Positions 60,750 to 64,000 of a stretch of DNA of 64,000 bases are shown here, piece by piece. The position numbers and the translations under genes were made by a program. A model generated the notes under the pieces. The model was not told where the DNA came from. It worked only from the letters and a program-made list of their open reading frames with translations, and did not search any database. Source of the stretch: Sediminicola arcticus (GTDB lineage: Bacteria > Bacteroidota > Bacteroidia > Flavobacteriales > Flavobacteriaceae); NCBI RefSeq assembly GCF_040566695.1, contig NZ_JBEXAE010000006.1, positions 1-64,000 of the forward strand, given 5' to 3'. Positions within the stretch are counted from its first letter, which is position 1; each line of letters begins with the position of its first letter.

Positions 60750-60778
60750 GTTGCCCATGGCAACGGTCTTTTCTTTTT
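60750..60778 (+). terminator. Expression-platform terminator of the SAM-I riboswitch
   Basis: GTTGCC and GGCAAC form a 6-bp stem with a 3-nt loop, followed by GGTCTTTTCTTTTT. It starts 9 nt after the aptamer, consistent with SAM-induced termination before metY. Confidence 0.7.
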
Positions 60779-60868
60779 AACTTATTTGATTTTACCTATT
60801 CGCAATGTCCGCGCAGTAGGGTTTGGCTTTTTTAATTTATCAGTTATAATAATTAAAAAACAAAAATC

Positions 60869-62164
60869 ATGAGTAATCAAAAATTTTCAACAAGTGCATT
60901 ACACGCAGGCCACGATGTGGCTGCCAATGGAGGAACAAGAGCAGTACCTATTTATCAGAGTACAGCCTTTGTATTTAAAAATTCGGACCATGCCGCCAAT
61001 CTTTTTGCACTCGCCGAGCCAGGGAATATTTACACCAGAATAAATAACCCCACTAATGATATTTTAGAACAGCGATTGGCTGTTTTAGAAGGTGGCATAG
61101 CTTCAGTGGTCACAGCCTCAGGAACGGCAGCCATTTCTACCACTTTATTGGTTTTATTAAAAGCGGGAGACCACATTGTGGCCTCCAATAGTTTATATGG
61201 GGGTACTTATAATTTGTTGAATGTTACACTTCCAAGACTAGGAATCACGACCACTTTTATAGATCCTTCCGATCCTACAAATTTTGGCAAGGCAGTTCAG
61301 GAGAATACAAGAGCCATCTTTGTAGAGTCCCTCGGGAATCCCAAATTAGATGTTTTAGACCTGTCCGCCATATCTAAGGAAGCCAAAGCAGCTAAAGTTC
61401 CATTCATAGTAGATAATACGGTAGCTACACCGGCATTGTTAAATCCAATAGCCTATGGCGCAAATATCGTCATCCATTCCTTGACCAAATTTATCAACGG
61501 AAACGGTACTGCTCTTGGAGGGGCTATTATAGATGCAGGTACGTTTGATTGGAGCAACGGGAAATTCCCTGAGTTCACAGAACCTTCCGCAGGATACCAT
61601 GGCTTGGTATATCACGAAGCCTTAGGGCCAGCAGCCTTTATTGCTAAGGTTAGGATTGAAGGTTTAAGGGATCATGGGGCAGCATTGAGTCCATTTAATG
61701 CATTTCAGATTATTCAAGGATTGGAAACTTTGGAGATTAGAATTGCAAAACATAGTGAGAATGCGTTGGCCCTAGCCAAATGGTTGGAGAGCCGAGAGGA
61801 GGTTGTTTGGGTAAATTATCCTGGTCTGGAAAGCAGTAAATACAACCATCTGGCAAAGAAATACTTACCAAAGGGACAAAGTAGTATTGTAACCTTTGGA
61901 GTTAAAGGAGGGTTTGAATCTGCCAAAAAAATTGCGGATGAAACCAAGATTTTCTCATTATTGGCCAATATTGGGGATACAAAATCTTTGATTATTCATC
62001 CTGCTAGTACCACACACCAACAATTAGATGCTGCGGCCCAAGTAGCTACAGGGGTAACTACAGATCTTATTAGGTTATCGGTAGGTTTAGAAAATCTAGA
62101 GGATCTTAAGGCAGATTTGGAACACGCTTTCAAGACCATTACGCTTACAAATTCCGTAACCTAG
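60869..62164 (+). CDS. metY: O-acetylhomoserine sulfhydrylase (MetY type)
   Basis: This PLP enzyme of the Cys/Met gamma-family replaces the acetyl group of O-acetylhomoserine by sulfide, yielding homocysteine. The 431-residue length is that of MetY, longer than MetB/MetC (about 380-400). Motifs are YQSTAFVFKNSDHAANLFAL, NPTNDILEQRLAVLEGG, FVESLGNPKLDVLD, and HSLTKFINGNGTALGGAII with the Schiff-base lysine (about residue 209). The SAM-I riboswitch upstream fits a methionine role, and the MetX domain encoded 50 bp downstream makes the substrate. Confidence 0.95.
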   Translation: MSNQKFSTSALHAGHDVAANGGTRAVPIYQSTAFVFKNSDHAANLFALAEPGNIYTRINNPTNDILEQRLAVLEGGIASVVTASGTAAISTTLLVLLKAGDHIVASNSLYGGTYNLLNVTLPRLGITTTFIDPSDPTNFGKAVQENTRAIFVESLGNPKLDVLDLSAISKEAKAAKVPFIVDNTVATPALLNPIAYGANIVIHSLTKFINGNGTALGGAIIDAGTFDWSNGKFPEFTEPSAGYHGLVYHEALGPAAFIAKVRIEGLRDHGAALSPFNAFQIIQGLETLEIRIAKHSENALALAKWLESREEVVWVNYPGLESSKYNHLAKKYLPKGQSSIVTFGVKGGFESAKKIADETKIFSLLANIGDTKSLIIHPASTTHQQLDAAAQVATGVTTDLIRLSVGLENLEDLKADLEHAFKTITLTNSVT

Positions 62165-62214
62165 TGCTCAATTGGAACCAAAATAATAGTACCAGTAAAT
62201 TTTAAGATCCGTTT

Positions 62215-64000
62215 ATGTTAAAGCATTTAAAGATTAACAAATACACCACCTATAGCGGAAGCAGTTTGGATATAGTATTGTCCTATCAGCTATTTGGACC
62301 AGAATTGCATACGGCCCCTATAGTTTTGGTAAACCATGCACTCACGGGTAATTCTGATGTCGCTGGAGAGCACGGATGGTGGTCTGCCTTAATTGGAGAC
62401 GATAAGTGCATAGACACCAAAAAATACACCGTGCTTTGTTTTAATATTCCGGGCAATGGGTACGATGGTTTTGTCATAGAAAACTATAAGGATTTTGTGG
62501 CAAGGGATATTGCTAATATTTTTTTAGAGGGCTTGAAATTGTTGGATATTAAAAGGCTGTATGCCTTGATCGGGGGTTCCCTTGGAGGCGGTATTGCTTG
62601 GGAAATGTCGGTTTTGAATCCTAAGCTCACAGAGCATTTGATACCGGTGGCTTCGGACTGGAAGTCCACGGATTGGTTAATAGCGAACTGTCAGATTCAG
62701 GAACAGTTTTTGGTAAATTCCAAACAGCCTGTTCAAGATGCCCGGATGCATGCCATGTTATGCTATAGAACGCCAGAGTCCTTCAAAGAGCGTTTTAAGA
62801 GAAGCACCAATGAAGAACTTAAGGTGTTTAATGTGGAAAGCTGGTTGCTACACCACGGGAATAAGTTGCAAGAGCGGTTTCAATTATCGGCCTATAAATT
62901 GGCCAACCAATTATTGAAGACTATAGATGTAACTAGGGGTGGAGACGAACGCTTTATAAAATTGCAGAAGAGTGATACCAATATTCATATCATAGGGGTA
63001 GATTCTGATCTGTTCTTTACCGCCAAGGAAAATAAGGAGACCTTTAAACAATGGGCACAGGCCAATAGTAAGGTTACCTATGGAGAAATTCATTCCCTGC
63101 ATGGTCATGATGCTTTTTTAATTGAGTTTAATCAGGTGCAGGAACTTCTAAAAGGTATTTTTGACCAAAATGGAGATTCCAAGAGAATAAAGGTGCTAAA
63201 ATTTGGTGGTAGATCTTTGGCCAATGGGGAAGGAATAGAACGAGTTTTGGATATTATCACGTCCAAAGTTACAGAGGGAGAAAAAATAGCGATAGTATTA
63301 TCTGCGCGAGACAAGGCAACGGATCAACTGGAGGCCATTTTGGAAAAGGCTGCAGAGGGAAAAAATTATGCTCAAGATTTTGAAGCTTTTGAAAAGTACC
63401 AAAGACACACATACAACAATGTGGACCTATCTAAAGAATTTTCAGAGTTGGTGAAATTATTCGAAGGGGTTTCCCTCCTCGGAGATTATAGTTCTAAAAT
63501 CAAGGACCAGGTATTATCTTACGGAGAGCTTATTTCCGCCAAATTACTAACCAAGTTATTGATAGGAAGAGGAATAAAAGCCTTGTTGTTAGATTCAAAA
63601 AATTTAATCAAGACCGATGCCACTTTTGGTGATGCCCAGGTTTTGGATGGCTTGTCTAGGGATAACGTGGTCTACGAATTTGGTAAATTAAAAACGGACT
63701 GCATTCCTATCATTGCAGGTTTTATTGCTTCCAATACAAATAATGTGACCACTACCTTAGGGAGAAATGGCAGTAATTATACGGCCTCGTTATTGGCCAA
63801 CTATTTAAATGCCGAGGAATTACAAAGTTATACCCATGTGGATGGAATTTTTACGGCCAATCCGGATTTAGTACCGGATGCCAAAATTATTTCAGAACTT
63901 TCCTATGGGGAAGCCAATGAGCTTGCGAATTTTGGAACCACGATTTTGCATGCCAAGACTATTATTCCTCTCATAGAGAAGAATATCCCCTTACGAATAT
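62215..64000 (+). CDS. MetX-aspartokinase(-homoserine dehydrogenase) fusion, incomplete at window end
   Basis: The frame is open from ATG 62215 to the window edge (595 codons). Residues 1-310 are homoserine O-acetyltransferase: NHALTGNSD, the nucleophile S122 (GGSLGGGIAWEM), acid near D263-D265 (GVDSDLFFT) and H298 (GHDAF). From about 323 an aspartate kinase domain follows (VLKFGGRSLA, 327-336; HVDGIFTANPDL near 540), continuing beyond the edge. In related genomes a homoserine dehydrogenase domain completes the chain; here it would lie outside the window. One polypeptide would thus start the aspartate pathway and acetylate homoserine for MetY, 50 bp upstream in the same SAM-controlled operon. 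Confidence 0.9.
   Translation, partial: MLKHLKINKYTTYSGSSLDIVLSYQLFGPELHTAPIVLVNHALTGNSDVAGEHGWWSALIGDDKCIDTKKYTVLCFNIPGNGYDGFVIENYKDFVARDIANIFLEGLKLLDIKRLYALIGGSLGGGIAWEMSVLNPKLTEHLIPVASDWKSTDWLIANCQIQEQFLVNSKQPVQDARMHAMLCYRTPESFKERFKRSTNEELKVFNVESWLLHHGNKLQERFQLSAYKLANQLLKTIDVTRGGDERFIKLQKSDTNIHIIGVDSDLFFTAKENKETFKQWAQANSKVTYGEIHSLHGHDAFLIEFNQVQELLKGIFDQNGDSKRIKVLKFGGRSLANGEGIERVLDIITSKVTEGEKIAIVLSARDKATDQLEAILEKAAEGKNYAQDFEAFEKYQRHTYNNVDLSKEFSELVKLFEGVSLLGDYSSKIKDQVLSYGELISAKLLTKLLIGRGIKALLLDSKNLIKTDATFGDAQVLDGLSRDNVVYEFGKLKTDCIPIIAGFIASNTNNVTTTLGRNGSNYTASLLANYLNAEELQSYTHVDGIFTANPDLVPDAKIISELSYGEANELANFGTTILHAKTIIPLIEKNIPLRI

Noticed and set aside
1..64000. CRISPR arrays, rRNA genes and intact insertion sequences
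   Set aside because: No regularly spaced repeats, rRNA sequence or transposase genes were found on reading both strands.

Overview
The window looks like the chromosome of a marine-type member of the Flavobacteriaceae (Bacteroidota). DNA is AT-rich. Several promoters match the Bacteroidota form (TTG, about 19 bp, TAnnTTTG). Many genes belong to families or fusions typical of the group: HPPK fused to deoxynucleoside kinase, GH3-family protein, DUF6089, DUF5686, tandem OmpH, 2TM protein, membrane pyrophosphatase, and a MetX-aspartokinase fusion. No rRNA and no CRISPR array were seen.

Layout. (1) 1-2.2 kb: three small minus-strand genes for exported or lipid-anchored proteins. They are separated by two related 131-bp imperfect inverted repeats with GTTRRC-type ends, which look like integron attC sites; no integron integrase is in view. 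(2) 2.3-13.0 kb: an integrated element of about 10.6 kb bounded by a 61-bp direct repeat (58/61 identical) of the 3' end and terminator of tRNA-Leu(UAA). It carries a tyrosine integrase, a 45-residue ORF, an excisionase-like HTH protein, unknown proteins, a Rep-like protein and, on the other strand, a tightly packed three-gene restriction-modification-type operon. (3) 13.0-58 kb: mostly conserved core genome. It includes tRNA-Leu and tRNA-Gly, mutS, folate and nucleotide genes (folK-dNK, folA, thyA, a nucleoside transporter, a second dNK), sppA, clpX/clpP/tig, pdxJ, nadK, an envelope block (DUF6089-uppS-bamA-ompH-ompH-murI), an ergothioneine operon (egtB-egtD-DUF427), etfBA, pdhB, and soluble plus membrane pyrophosphatases. 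(4) 58-64 kb: an orphan response regulator next to the broken 3' end of its kinase gene, then metK behind a structured leader, then a SAM-I riboswitch controlling metY and a MetX-aspartokinase fusion that runs off the window.

The most unusual item is the operon at 7119-12233. A fused PD-(D/E)XK nuclease plus N6-adenine methyltransferase (no helicase motor) and an HsdS-like specificity subunit flank a protein that joins a DGQHR/DndB-like domain to a C-terminal NDT/TIR-like Rossmann domain. I infer a defence system in which a BcgI-like RM enzyme is coupled to a possible nucleotide- or NAD-cleaving effector, carried by a tRNA-targeted satellite-like element. Secondary leads are the cassette array, a perfect 28-bp palindrome between etfB and pdhB, and the structured leader of metK.

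All family assignments come from reading motifs by eye; no database search was run.
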